This document shows, in pieces, positions 49,123 through 57,922 of a stretch of 64,000 nt of DNA. The DNA is from JAAOII01 sp965207705 (GTDB lineage: Bacteria > Pseudomonadota > Gammaproteobacteria > CBDBNL01 > JAAOII01). The position numbers were made by a program, and so were the translations under genes. Below the pieces are notes generated by a model. The model was not told where the DNA came from. It made no database searches and saw nothing but the letters and a program-made list of their open reading frames with translations. Every line of letters begins with the position of its first letter. Within the stretch, counting starts at the first letter, position 1. The stretch covers positions 1,302,001 to 1,366,000 of the forward strand of contig OZ242292.1 in NCBI GenBank assembly GCA_965207705.1, given 5' to 3'.

Positions 49123-50124
49123 ATGAATAAACCGCCAACTGATGCAACTCAGAATATGTTTAGCGGCGGACTGAGCTATTTGGGTTTGCCAACCAGTAAT
49201 GACTACACAGCTAATGATGTGGCGGTGGTGGGGGTGCCAGTGGATATTTTTACTTCAGGGCGTAGCGGAGCGCGCTTTGGTCCCCGCGCCATTAGAACTT
49301 CATCCACTCTTATATCGTGGGATTACCCGTTTGGTTGGCAGGATAATATTAGTTCCCATGACAATAATATTGATAGTAGCAATAGTTCTGATAGTCCGCC
49401 AATTAATACATTCAAAGAGCACTGTGGAGTTAATCTCCTTGCTAAATTACGGATAATAGATGGAGGAGATATTCCTTTTGATTTTGGCAAGCCGGCGAGT
49501 ATAGATGATGACATATATAATCACTTTAAGTTCGTTCTTAAACATAAATGCGCCACTCTCGCCTTTGGGGGCGACCACTACATAACCTATCCTATTTTGC
49601 GCGCTTATGCGGAATATTATGGCAGACCTTTGGCAGTTATCCAGTTTGATGCCCACAGTGATTTATGGCAGGATGAAACAACGCGAGGAAAAAGATTTGA
49701 CCATGGTACTATGATGGCAAAGGCAATTCAAGATAAGTTGGTTATAGCTGAAAAATCAGTGCAGCTTGGCATAAGGACCAACATAGAAGATACTTTGGGT
49801 ATGAATATAATCAACGCGCCACTTATGCATAGAGATGGTATTGCCAAATCATTAGCTGATGCCTGTTCTATAGTGGGTGATGAATTGGTTTATGTAACTT
49901 ATGATATGGATTTTCTAGACCCCGCTTTTGCCCCAGGAACTGGGACGCCGTGCCCTGGTGGATTTTCTAGCGCTCAGTCCTTAGAGGCATTGCGTTGCTT
50001 GCAAGGGATAAATATAGCGGGAGCGGATGTAGTGGAAACAGCGCCTGCTTATGACCACGCAGAGATTACATCTTTGGCGGCTGCGACTATTGGCGCTAAC
50101 CTGTTGTGCCTATTTGCTTGTTAG
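49123..50124 (+). CDS. speB: Ureohydrolase, agmatinase-like (SpeB)
   Basis: 333 residues of the arginase/agmatinase family. Mn ligands are visible in FGGDHYITYP, QFDAHSDLW and YDMDFLDPAFAPGTG. SGRSGARFGPRAIR near the N-terminus is typical of agmatinase. An Asn/Ser/Asp-rich segment between DYPFGWQ and FKEHCG looks like a low-complexity insertion. Agmatinase converts agmatine to putrescine and urea. With putrescine uptake and breakdown genes around it this role fits, but guanidinobutyrase or related enzymes cannot be excluded. It is the last + strand gene before the convergent transporter operon. Confidence 0.82.
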   Translation: MNKPPTDATQNMFSGGLSYLGLPTSNDYTANDVAVVGVPVDIFTSGRSGARFGPRAIRTSSTLISWDYPFGWQDNISSHDNNIDSSNSSDSPPINTFKEHCGVNLLAKLRIIDGGDIPFDFGKPASIDDDIYNHFKFVLKHKCATLAFGGDHYITYPILRAYAEYYGRPLAVIQFDAHSDLWQDETTRGKRFDHGTMMAKAIQDKLVIAEKSVQLGIRTNIEDTLGMNIINAPLMHRDGIAKSLADACSIVGDELVYVTYDMDFLDPAFAPGTGTPCPGGFSSAQSLEALRCLQGINIAGADVVETAPAYDHAEITSLAAATIGANLLCLFAC

Positions 50125-50174
50125 TCGGCGCCTAGGTTAAGCCGTGAAGCTATAAACTATAAATATTATACAAT

Positions 50175-51011
50175 TTACTTATCGCTATTGGTGTTGAGAA
50201 TTTGGCGACTTCTTTTTTCCTGTTGAGAAGCCAGCAACCAAATAATCATACTTACAACAAATACTGTGCTTATCAGAATAGTTGCCAGCGCATTAATTTT
50301 AGGAGTAACTCCAAGCTTTACGCTGGAAAACACCTGAATTGGCAAGGTGGTGGAACCAGGACCTGATACAAAACTTGCAATAATTAGGTCATCCAAGGAT
50401 AGCGTAAATGCCAATAACCATCCTGCCACCAGTGCTGGGGCAATTAATGGCAAGGTTACCAAAAAAAACACTTTGGCTGGGTGGGTACCAAGGTCGGCAG
50501 CTGCCTCTTCCAACGAACCATCCATTTCTCGCAATCTTGATGCGACCACTATGGTTACATAAGCCATAGACAGGGTCACATGGGCGATAAATATTGTCAG
50601 CATTCCTCGGCTTGAAGGGAAGCCAATTACATCTGACATTGAAACAAATAATAACAGAAAAGATAAACCGAGTATTACATCAGGTATAACTAATGGCGCG
50701 GTTATGAATATCTCAAACGGCTTGCGCCCCTTAAATTTGGTAAAACGGATAAGAGAATAAGCCGCCATAGTCCCCAGCACCAAAGCGCTGGTTGAAGACA
50801 AAAAGGCAATTCGTAAACTACGTAATGCTGCGGTTATCAGCTGTTCGTCTTTAAATAGTTCTACATACCATTTGGTGGAAAACCCCGCCCAAACGGTAAC
50901 TAAGCGTGATTCATTAAAAGAATAAATCATAAGAATTAGTATCGGGGCATAGAGGAATATAAAGCCGCAAATTAACACCACTCCAGTAAATGATAGTTTA
51001 AACTTCATCAT
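50175..51011 (-). CDS. potC: Polyamine ABC transporter permease (PotC/PotI type)
   Basis: 278 residues from MMKFKLSFTG; the longer open frame upstream is not used because this ATG overlaps the stop of the preceding permease gene (ATGA). About six hydrophobic helices, with the EAA loop EEAAADLGTHPAKVFFLVTLPLIAPA that contacts the ATPase. It pairs with the upstream permease to form the membrane channel for putrescine/spermidine in the PotFGHI or PotABCD systems. Last gene of the operon. Confidence 0.88.
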   Translation of the reverse strand: MMKFKLSFTGVVLICGFIFLYAPILILMIYSFNESRLVTVWAGFSTKWYVELFKDEQLITAALRSLRIAFLSSTSALVLGTMAAYSLIRFTKFKGRKPFEIFITAPLVIPDVILGLSFLLLFVSMSDVIGFPSSRGMLTIFIAHVTLSMAYVTIVVASRLREMDGSLEEAAADLGTHPAKVFFLVTLPLIAPALVAGWLLAFTLSLDDLIIASFVSGPGSTTLPIQVFSSVKLGVTPKINALATILISTVFVVSMIIWLLASQQEKRSRQILNTNSDK

Positions 51012-52000
51012 GAGGATTCCAATGCCTTGCTTTGAAAACGATGATAAATCATTATGGGTATTACCAGTAGCAGCAACATTATGACTGCCAGAGCTGAGGC
51101 AACGGGCCAATCGCGATTGCCAAAGAACTCGGTCCATAAGACCTTGCCAATCATTAGGGATGAGGAGCCGCCGAGCAGCTCGGGGATTACAAATTCGCCA
51201 ACTGATGGGATAAACACTAACATGCAGCCAGCTATTATACCGCTTAGTGATAGTGGCAGAGTAACTCGCAAGAATATTTGCCAACCACGACAGCCAAGGT
51301 CGGCTGCTGCTTCGCTAAGGGTCTTATCCATTTTATTTAAGTTGGCATAAATCGGCAGCACCATAAAGGGCAGATAGCCGTAAACTATGCCGATATATAC
51401 CGCTAACTTAGTATTCAAAATAATGAGGGGGTCATCAATAATCCCCATGGACATTAGCGCCGAATTAATGAGCCCGTTATTCTTTAGAATACTAACCCAA
51501 GCATAAATACGAATTAAAAAAGAAGTCCAGGATGGCAAAAGAATTAGCAATAACAGAACTCCTTGGTTACTTGGTTTGGCGTTGGTAATGGCGTAAGCCA
51601 TAGGGTAGCCGATTAGCAAGGTCATAATTGTTGCGGTAGCAGCTATTTGCAAAGACCTTATGTATGACTCATAGTATAGTGAGTCGCTCGCAATAAGCAG
51701 ATAGTTATAGTAATTAACTACTACTTGAAAGACATCTTCTTTATATTGCAACAGAGCGGTGTATGGAGGAATAGCAGTCAGGGGTTCTGCGATGCTTATT
51801 TTGAATACTATTACAAAAGGGATTACGAAAAACAACAATAGCCAACCATAAGGAATAATGACTATTATTTTTTGGGTTTGTTGTAGCAACATGTCTTTGC
51901 CTGCTTGCCACTTCTGAGAATACGAAGGAAGTTTGGCTACAAATATACCTAACGAGGTTCCCAATGAAGTTAAGGTGCGGCTAATTATGTTGTTACTCAT
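51008..52000 (-). CDS. potB: Polyamine ABC transporter permease (PotB/PotH type)
   Basis: 330 residues from MSNNIISRTL. ATG 52000 overlaps the TGA of the ATPase gene (ATGA), so translation is coupled. The N-terminal stretch before the first helix is somewhat long. Hydrophobic segments, a central LLLLILLPSWTSFLIRIYAWV helix region and the EAA loop SEAAADLGCRGWQIFLRVTLPLSLSGI identify a binding-protein-dependent transport permease. Works with the downstream permease. Confidence 0.88.
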   Translation of the reverse strand: MSNNIISRTLTSLGTSLGIFVAKLPSYSQKWQAGKDMLLQQTQKIIVIIPYGWLLLFFVIPFVIVFKISIAEPLTAIPPYTALLQYKEDVFQVVVNYYNYLLIASDSLYYESYIRSLQIAATATIMTLLIGYPMAYAITNAKPSNQGVLLLLILLPSWTSFLIRIYAWVSILKNNGLINSALMSMGIIDDPLIILNTKLAVYIGIVYGYLPFMVLPIYANLNKMDKTLSEAAADLGCRGWQIFLRVTLPLSLSGIIAGCMLVFIPSVGEFVIPELLGGSSSLMIGKVLWTEFFGNRDWPVASALAVIMLLLLVIPIMIYHRFQSKALESS

Positions 52001-53088
52001 TGGTTTAGGACTATGCAATTCTCTCCTTCCCAATAAACATAAACCTCGTCCTCCCAGGTTAACAAAACTGACTGCGACTTAGACGAGTTGGCGGCGAACA
52101 CCAAAAAGCGAAAGCCGCTATCCAGTATTACATGATAAACTGAGTTACTGCCAAGATAAGCAATTTCTATTATCTTGCCCTTTTCTACATTGTTTGCTTG
52201 TTTGGGTTGCTTTTTACTAATGTTTACTTTTTCTGGTCTTATGGCAATTTCCATATCCTTGCCCAAAGTGCCGCTTACACTGTATGGGATATATAGGTTA
52301 TTCTTTAACTGCGGCGATTTTATCTCCGAGTGATTCTTTTCATCCACTGCCAATTTCCCATTAAATATATTTACTTGTCCGAAGAACTCACTGACCGTGC
52401 GATTATGCGGAAACTCATAAAGATTAGAAGGCGAATCTATTTGGATAATACGCCCTTTATCCATAACTGCGATACGCGAACACATAGTCATTGCTTCTTC
52501 TTGATCGTGAGTTACTATTATGCAGGTTACTCCCACTTCTTCAATTATATTAACTACTTCAAGCTGCATCTGAGTGCGTAGTTTTTTATCAAGCGCCCCC
52601 ATGGGCTCGTCTAATAATAATACTTTTGGCTTTTTAGATAAACTGCGCGCCAATGCCACTCTTTGCCTTTGTCCGCCAGATAATTGATGCGGCTTACGTT
52701 TGGCGTATTGTTCCATTTCCACTAAGGATAGCATTTCTTCAGTCCGTTGGGCTATTTCTTGCTTAGGTAATTTATCTTGTTTTAACCCAAATGCTATATT
52801 TTTCTCTACACTAAGATGAGGAAATAACGCATAAGATTGAAACATCATATTAACCTTGCGCTTATATGGCGGAATTACAATTAGGTTTTCATCTTCTAAC
52901 TGTATACTGCCATAAGTAGGAGTGACAAAACCAGCCACCATCCGCAGCAAAGTTGTCTTGCCGCACCCCGACCCTCCCAAGAGTCCAAATATCTCTCCGC
53001 GTTGGACATTGAATGTTGCATTATCTACTGCTTGAAAGCCATCATATAATTTGGAGACGCCAGCTATTTTTAAAATAGGTTCGTTCAT
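51997..53088 (-). CDS. potA: Polyamine ABC transporter ATPase (PotA/PotG type)
   Basis: 363 residues. Walker A GGSGCGKTTLLR, Q-loop FQSYALFPHLSV, signature LSGGQRQRVALARSL, Walker B VLLLDEPMGALD, switch His in IVTHDQEEAM. It has a C-terminal TOBE-type regulatory region (about 240-363). Closest in plan to PotA/PotG. First gene of the overlapping potA-potB-potC unit. The unit is separated from the binding-protein gene by a strong stem-loop at 53108-53147. A TATAAG box lies 9 nt before the ATG, so the unit may have its own promoter. Confidence 0.92.
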   Translation of the reverse strand: MNEPILKIAGVSKLYDGFQAVDNATFNVQRGEIFGLLGGSGCGKTTLLRMVAGFVTPTYGSIQLEDENLIVIPPYKRKVNMMFQSYALFPHLSVEKNIAFGLKQDKLPKQEIAQRTEEMLSLVEMEQYAKRKPHQLSGGQRQRVALARSLSKKPKVLLLDEPMGALDKKLRTQMQLEVVNIIEEVGVTCIIVTHDQEEAMTMCSRIAVMDKGRIIQIDSPSNLYEFPHNRTVSEFFGQVNIFNGKLAVDEKNHSEIKSPQLKNNLYIPYSVSGTLGKDMEIAIRPEKVNISKKQPKQANNVEKGKIIEIAYLGSNSVYHVILDSGFRFLVFAANSSKSQSVLLTWEDEVYVYWEGENCIVLNQ

Positions 53089-53107
53089 AATTGTTCACTT
53101 ATAAAAC

Positions 53108-53147
53108 AAAAAAGGCGAGGTATTCTGTTGGAGTGCCTCGCCTTTTT
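53108..53147 (-). terminator. Intrinsic terminator between potF-like and potA-like genes
   Basis: GGCGAGG (53114-53120) pairs with CCTCGCC (53136-53142), flanked by A6 and T5, so it can terminate on either strand. On the - strand it follows the binding-protein gene. Partial read-through would give less permease/ATPase than binding protein, a common arrangement. Confidence 0.85.
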
Positions 53148-53171
53148 ATCTTTATTAGTTGTCTTTATAGG

Positions 53172-54269
53172 TTATTTAGCAGCTGCCTTAACTGATGTCC
53201 AGTTTCTGTTTATTATCCGATTGGTCTTGCGCGGCAAAACTTCTGCAGTCCACAGATTCCTGTGAGTTGCCTCATCGGGATAGATGCCGATATCCGATAA
53301 AATATCTTTATCAACATATCTGTTGGAAGCAGGATTAGGATTAGCATAAGAAACATAATTGGTTATTGCTGCAACCACTTTTGGTTCAAGAATATAATTA
53401 ATAAACTTATGCGCATTATCTGCATTCTTTGCATCTTTGGGTATGCCAAACATGTCAAACCATAGAAGAGCTCCTTCTTTTGGTATGATATAGTTGACGA
53501 CCACATTGTTTCCTGCTTCATCCGCTCTATCTGCGGCAATAAATACATCACCGGAAAAACCCATAGCTATACATATATCGCCGTTGGCGAGGTCCGAAAT
53601 ATACTTGGATGAATGGAAGTAGGTAACATGAGGCGCTATACTTTTTAGCAAAGTAGTAGCTTTCTTGTAGTCCGCAGTATTTAAGCTATTGGGGTCTAAT
53701 CCCAAATAATTTAATGCGGCGCCCATTACTTCTGTAGGCGCGTCCAGAAGAGCCACGCCACAAGATTTTAGCTTGCTAACGTTTTCTGGCTTAAACAGAA
53801 GATCCCAGCTATCTACTGGAACATCACCAAGCACTGCCTTCACTTTGTCAGGATTATAGCCAATGGCGCTGGTGCCCCACATATAAGGAACGCTATAAGT
53901 GTTGCCTTTATCATAACTATTAGAAATGAGTTTCAATAGAGCTGGGTCAAGATTTTTATAATTGGAAAGTTTTGACTTGTCTATAGGTTGATACACTCCT
54001 GCTTCAATCTGCTTTGCCATGAAGTCGGCAGTGGGAACAACTAAATCATAACCAGTAGAGCCAGCTAATAACTTTGCTTCAAGTACTTCGTTGCTATCAT
54101 AAGTATCATAGATTACTTTAATACCAGTTTTCTTTTCAAAGTTTTTTAACGTGTCTTCGGCTATATAGTCAGACCAATTATATATGTTTAATACACCTGC
54201 AGCTTGCGCGACAGGAGATAATATTAATAACATCACTAATGATGTTATAAGTAGTTTAAATGTTTTCAT
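53172..54269 (-). CDS. potF: Periplasmic putrescine-binding protein (PotF/SpuD-like)
   Basis: 365 residues with a Sec signal peptide ending AQA before AGVLNIYNWSDYIAED, the classical start of PotF/SpuD. Further matches: GYDLVVPTADFMAKQIEAGVYQPIDKSKLSN, YMWGTSAIGYN, GDICIAMGFSGDV and a C-terminal TNRIINRNWTSVK that mirrors PotF. It binds putrescine (or a related polyamine) in the periplasm and delivers it to the PotABC-type transporter encoded next. Located at the head of the uptake genes, after the puuB-like gene on the same strand. Confidence 0.9.
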   Translation of the reverse strand: MKTFKLLITSLVMLLILSPVAQAAGVLNIYNWSDYIAEDTLKNFEKKTGIKVIYDTYDSNEVLEAKLLAGSTGYDLVVPTADFMAKQIEAGVYQPIDKSKLSNYKNLDPALLKLISNSYDKGNTYSVPYMWGTSAIGYNPDKVKAVLGDVPVDSWDLLFKPENVSKLKSCGVALLDAPTEVMGAALNYLGLDPNSLNTADYKKATTLLKSIAPHVTYFHSSKYISDLANGDICIAMGFSGDVFIAADRADEAGNNVVVNYIIPKEGALLWFDMFGIPKDAKNADNAHKFINYILEPKVVAAITNYVSYANPNPASNRYVDKDILSDIGIYPDEATHRNLWTAEVLPRKTNRIINRNWTSVKAAAK

Positions 54270-54309
54270 AAAATATATATTTTGTAATAATAAATCTATT
54301 ATATAACTT

Positions 54310-55620
54310 TTACAGCAAATCTTGTATCCTGCTATAAATTCCAGCTAACACCAATAAAGGCGTCCGCAATAACCTGCCACCAGGAAAAGGACGATGCTTT
54401 ATCTTTTGTAGTAAAGCAAACTTTTCGTTTTCTCCCGCCAATGCATCGGCTATTATCTTCCCTGCCATGCCGCTAAACGCCAAGCCATGCCCAGAAAAAC
54501 CTTGAGCATAATAAACATTGTTTGTCAACTTGCCTATTTGAGGAGCGCGGTTAACGCTAATGCCAACAAATCCGCCCCACGCATATTCAATTTTAGCGGC
54601 GGCGAGTGCGGGGAATACCTTGAGCATTCTGCTGCGTAATGAGCGGGTAATACTAAGTGGGGGTATGGATGAATAGCTTACTTCGCCGCCGAATAGCATA
54701 CGATGGTCTGCGGAACGGCGAAAATAGTCCAGCACAAAGTTTATATCAGTTATTGAGTCGTTGCCTGGCATTAATTGGTGGATTGTATTCTTGTCAAGTT
54801 GCTCGGTGGCAATTATGTAAGTTCCAGCTGGCATTATGTATGAGCGCATGTTTTTTTGCATTTTTACCTGCAAGTCGCCGCTTAAATCATCAAGATAAGC
54901 ATTGCAAGCAAGAATGATATTAGAGCACACTAATTTACCATCAGGGGTAGTAAGAGTGAATTTGTTATCAGCTTGGGTAATTTTTGTGACAGGGCTATGT
55001 TGGAATATCTTTGCCCCAGCAGCGGTTGCGGCGTCAGCCAGCCCCAGAGTGTATTTTAATGGATGCAGATGAACACTTTGAGAATCAAACATCCCAGCTC
55101 TATAGCGCTGAGTGTTTATGCGCGCTGTTAGGTCGTCTCCATGAAGCATTTCAACCGCGTAATTGTACTTGGTTGCCAGCTGCTCCTGCCATTTTCTAAG
55201 CGTAACCACTTGTCGTTTACTGATGGCGGTATCAACATGCCCAGGCATATCATCGCATGCAATATTGTATTTATTAATCCTATGTTTTATAAGCTCCACC
55301 GCGGCGACAGTCATATCAAATAATTGACGAGATGTATCAAGTCCAAGCTGTTTTTCAATGACATCTTGGTCGCAACCAAACCCAAATAGCGCTTGTCCGC
55401 CGTTGCGTCCCGACGCCCCCCAACCTGGGCGGGCTGCTTCTAAAACGACTGGTTGATAGCCGCGTTCAGCAAGCTCAAGCGCCGCGGATAAACCAGTTAG
55501 CCCGCCGCCTATAATTGCTACATCGGCTGTATTGCTAAACTGTCCTTTAAGTTGTGGATATTCTGTAGCAGCTGCAGTTGCCGTGTAATAAGAATTGGGG
55601 TATTCTTGTTTTTTTAGCAT
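54310..55620 (-). CDS. puuB: Gamma-glutamylputrescine oxidoreductase-like FAD enzyme (PuuB)
   Basis: 436 residues, DAO-type flavoprotein. Dinucleotide-binding DVAIIGGGLTGLSAALELAERGY, then PGWGASGRNGGQALFGFG and DVIEKQLG, as in PuuB. The C-terminal WGGFVGISVNRAPQIGKL...YYAQGFSGHGLAFSGMAGKIIADAL is the second FAD contact. PuuB oxidises gamma-glutamylputrescine to the aldehyde with release of ammonia and peroxide. It lies directly downstream of the puuA-like gene, which makes its substrate. A 16-bp palindrome sits against its start codon. Confidence 0.88.
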   Translation of the reverse strand: MLKKQEYPNSYYTATAAATEYPQLKGQFSNTADVAIIGGGLTGLSAALELAERGYQPVVLEAARPGWGASGRNGGQALFGFGCDQDVIEKQLGLDTSRQLFDMTVAAVELIKHRINKYNIACDDMPGHVDTAISKRQVVTLRKWQEQLATKYNYAVEMLHGDDLTARINTQRYRAGMFDSQSVHLHPLKYTLGLADAATAAGAKIFQHSPVTKITQADNKFTLTTPDGKLVCSNIILACNAYLDDLSGDLQVKMQKNMRSYIMPAGTYIIATEQLDKNTIHQLMPGNDSITDINFVLDYFRRSADHRMLFGGEVSYSSIPPLSITRSLRSRMLKVFPALAAAKIEYAWGGFVGISVNRAPQIGKLTNNVYYAQGFSGHGLAFSGMAGKIIADALAGENEKFALLQKIKHRPFPGGRLLRTPLLVLAGIYSRIQDLL

Positions 55621-55636
55621 ATACTTATATAAGTAT
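55621..55636. promoter_or_regulatory. 16-bp perfect palindrome at the puuB start, possible operator
   Basis: ATACTTATATAAGTAT is its own reverse complement and touches the ATG of the puuB-like gene. It overlaps a TATAAG -10-like box. Could be a repressor site; the AT-rich sequence makes chance symmetry possible. Confidence 0.4.
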
Positions 55637-55667
55637 AAAATAATTTAGATGATACTTCCCCAAACCT

Positions 55668-57041
55668 CTATATTGAAGTGAGGTACCATTCATACTCCAG
55701 TTCGGTTATAAAAGAGCGGAACTCATCAAATTCACTTTGCTTGCATATAGCATAAACCGCGCGCCATTCTTCACCAAAATATTTTTTCACCCAAGTCGAG
55801 CGGCGAAAATCATCTATTGCTTCTTGCATTTCAAATATCACCTTAGAATGGCGCGTAAAACGATGGGCATCTCCAGTCACTGGGGCTGGCGGTTCAATTT
55901 TTTTGCTTAGCCCATGATCAGCGCCAGCGATTACTGCGGCGGCAAGCAGATAGGGATTAACATCTGCGCCTGCGAGACGATGTTCCAGATGGATATTAGA
56001 GGACTTTTCTTCTACTATACGTAAAGCAACTGTGCGGTTGTTGCTACCCCAACTGCGCGTCACGCTAACTGAATAGCCCTTTTTGAACCTTTTATAAGAA
56101 TTAATGTGAGGGGCAAATAATAGAAAGACATCATCCATTGTATCCAGAATACCGCCCGCAGCATGGCGTAGGGGCTTATTGTCTTGCGCCTCAACTTTTT
56201 GGTTGGCAAAAATATTTTTGCCATTTTTATCATGTATACCCAAGTGTATATGAGCGCCGTTGCCATCAAGCTGGGGGAATGGTTGCGCCATAAATGTGGC
56301 AATATAGCCGTTTTTGCGCGCCGCATGCTTGATTATCCTTCTTAGCATTATGATGTCATCACAAGCGCGAAAAGGGTCTGATTTATACTTTAAGTCCACC
56401 TCCAGCTGACAAGGAGATGACTCGGAGATAATACTGCCGATAGTGATGTTTTGCTGTGCGGCAAAATGCTCCACATCATTGGTGAATGATTCAAAATCAT
56501 CTAACTCTTGCAAGGAGTAAACCTGAAAGTCAGGAGCGCCATATTTGCTTTCCTTGCTCTGCGCCAGGGACGGCGCTCCATTCTTACCAAGCTTTGGGTC
56601 AAGTAAATAGAACTCGGTTTCCATTGCCATGGTGAGTCCCATGCCATGTCCTAAAAGGCGCTTATAAGCAATATCCAGAATACAGCGTGGATCGGCAAAG
56701 TGCATATTGCCATCCTCGTTTACCATCTGCAGCATTACTTGAGCGCTATTTTCTTTCCAGGGCACTGGCACCAGAGTTTCGGCAATTGGAAAGCAGTCGT
56801 AATCCTTGTCGCCATTTTTGTTGCCAAGACCAGATTTTTCCACGCCAGCGCCACGAATATCCATAGCGAATATTGAGGCAGATATCCGCACGCCTTTGTT
56901 AAATAGATTTTCTGCTTGACTTATAGGCACATGTTTGCCGCGCAGACAACCATTGTTGTCTACAATCATAAGTTCTAACTTTTCTATATGGGGGTGTTTC
57001 TTAAGAAATTTATTTAGTATTTCTTGGTTTTGGGGTTGCAT
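55668..57041 (-). CDS. puuA: Glutamine-synthetase-family gamma-glutamylpolyamine synthetase (PuuA/SpuI)
   Basis: 457 residues of the glutamine synthetase fold. N-terminal beta-grasp part (LELMIVDNNGCLRGKHVP), ATP/metal region AMETEFYLLDP, ISESSPCQLEVDLKY, GNGAHIHLGIHDKNGKN, RSWGSNNRTVALRIVE and HRLAGADVNPYLLAAAVIAG. These fit the PuuA type, which ligates glutamate to putrescine using ATP as the first step of the Puu route. It is upstream of the puuB-like gene with only a 47-bp gap. A TATAAT box lies 5 nt before the ATG. True glutamine synthetase is unlikely given this context and the shorter form. Confidence 0.88.
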   Translation of the reverse strand: MQPQNQEILNKFLKKHPHIEKLELMIVDNNGCLRGKHVPISQAENLFNKGVRISASIFAMDIRGAGVEKSGLGNKNGDKDYDCFPIAETLVPVPWKENSAQVMLQMVNEDGNMHFADPRCILDIAYKRLLGHGMGLTMAMETEFYLLDPKLGKNGAPSLAQSKESKYGAPDFQVYSLQELDDFESFTNDVEHFAAQQNITIGSIISESSPCQLEVDLKYKSDPFRACDDIIMLRRIIKHAARKNGYIATFMAQPFPQLDGNGAHIHLGIHDKNGKNIFANQKVEAQDNKPLRHAAGGILDTMDDVFLLFAPHINSYKRFKKGYSVSVTRSWGSNNRTVALRIVEEKSSNIHLEHRLAGADVNPYLLAAAVIAGADHGLSKKIEPPAPVTGDAHRFTRHSKVIFEMQEAIDDFRRSTWVKKYFGEEWRAVYAICKQSEFDEFRSFITELEYEWYLTSI

Positions 57042-57114
57042 AAAAAATTATAATTCTAATAATCTATTCATTGTATATCAATCCGCTAATTTTGTCAATA
57101 GGTTAATGTTGTAG

Positions 57115-57135
57115 GGGCGGAGCTGCGCTCCGCCC
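57115..57135. repeat. REP-like palindrome, third copy
   Basis: Same 21-bp GGGCGGAGC-TGC-GCTCCGCCC element as at 42776 and 42933, here touching the tesA stop codon and again preceded by tgtag. It may protect the 3' end of the tesA transcript. Confidence 0.85.
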
Positions 57136-57791
57136 TATAGAATTTTGCGGAGTTTGCTCCAAACATTTTCCATAATGATTGGTTGGGCGGCTTCGTTGGG
57201 ATGCAACCTATCTGCTTGGAAATATTCTTCTTCAGTGGGGACGCTTTCTAAAAGATTGGACAACAAGGGCACATCATACTCTTTGGCTAAATCATCGTAT
57301 ACTTGCTCAAATTGCATTTTGTAGAAGCTGCCGTAATTTGTTGGCAAGGTTATTCCCACTAAAACTATTTTGGCTTTTTGGCTGTTAGCCATATCCATAA
57401 TTTGCTTTAAGTTGCTTTTCATTTGTGGAAAAGGCATGCCGCGCAAGCCATCATTGGCGCCCAGTGCCAGCACCAAGTAGGCAATCTTTTCGCGCTTAAT
57501 AATTTCTGGTAAACGATATAATCCATTATCTGTAGTGTCGCCGGATATGCTTTCGTTGATTACCTTGTGAGGCAATCCTTCTTTCTTTAGCCGTTGTTGC
57601 ATCAGTGTAACCCAGCCGTCCTTAGGGTTAATTCCATAAGCAGCACTTAAGCTATCACCAAGCACCACTATCACTGGGCTTGAGGCAGCAGTTGTTACAG
57701 CAGGGAATGCCGCCATAATTAGCGGGGATATAAGGAGTATTCCATATATTAAAGTTTGTAATGATTGTTTAATCTTTAGTGTGTTGCGCAT
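57135..57791 (-). CDS. tesA: SGNH/GDSL esterase, TesA-like
   Basis: 218 residues with an N-terminal hydrophobic signal (LIYGILLISPLIMAAFPAV) for export. SGNH blocks: VVLGDSLSAAYGI (nucleophile Ser), ISGDTTDNGLYRL (Gly), LALGANDGLRGMP (Asn) and DRLHPNEAAQPI (Asp and His). This is the pattern of TesA, periplasmic thioesterase I / lysophospholipase L1. A TGTTATAAT extended -10 lies 7 nt before the ATG. It probably hydrolyses acyl thioesters or lysophospholipids in the periplasm. Confidence 0.9.
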   Translation of the reverse strand: MRNTLKIKQSLQTLIYGILLISPLIMAAFPAVTTAASSPVIVVLGDSLSAAYGINPKDGWVTLMQQRLKKEGLPHKVINESISGDTTDNGLYRLPEIIKREKIAYLVLALGANDGLRGMPFPQMKSNLKQIMDMANSQKAKIVLVGITLPTNYGSFYKMQFEQVYDDLAKEYDVPLLSNLLESVPTEEEYFQADRLHPNEAAQPIIMENVWSKLRKIL

Positions 57792-57798
57792 TGATTAG

Positions 57799-57807
57799 AT
57801 TATAACA
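57799..57807 (-). promoter_or_regulatory. Extended -10 promoter of tesA, near-leaderless
   Basis: On the - strand TGTTATAAT, ending 7 nt before the ATG; the same 9-mer precedes the pabA/trpG gene. Confidence 0.6.
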
Positions 57808-57811
57808 AATT

Positions 57812-57922
57812 CACCGCAAACTCTCTGCCAATTCTCTGTAAATTATCCGCCAGCTCTCTATAAACTCTCCGCTAATTCTCTGCCAATTCCCCGCCAATTA
57901 CCTGTAAGTTCCCTGGGCAATT
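57812..57922. repeat. Ten-unit 11-bp tandem array filling the comF-tesA gap
   Basis: Units such as ctctgccaatt, ctctgtaaatt, atccgccagct, ctctataaact, ctccgctaatt and ccccgccaatt follow each other with no gap. The last is 12 bp and runs into the comF stop codon. Rough consensus: CYCYGCCAATT. Confidence 0.85.

Noticed and set aside
51012..51284. Long N-terminal extension of the PotC-like frame
   Set aside because: It lies inside the PotB-like gene and has no permease features; the overlapping ATGATGA start at 51011 explains the protein fully.
57115..57135. GC-rich hairpin as terminator of tesA
   Set aside because: No T-run follows on either strand and identical copies occur away from gene ends; REP-like element preferred.
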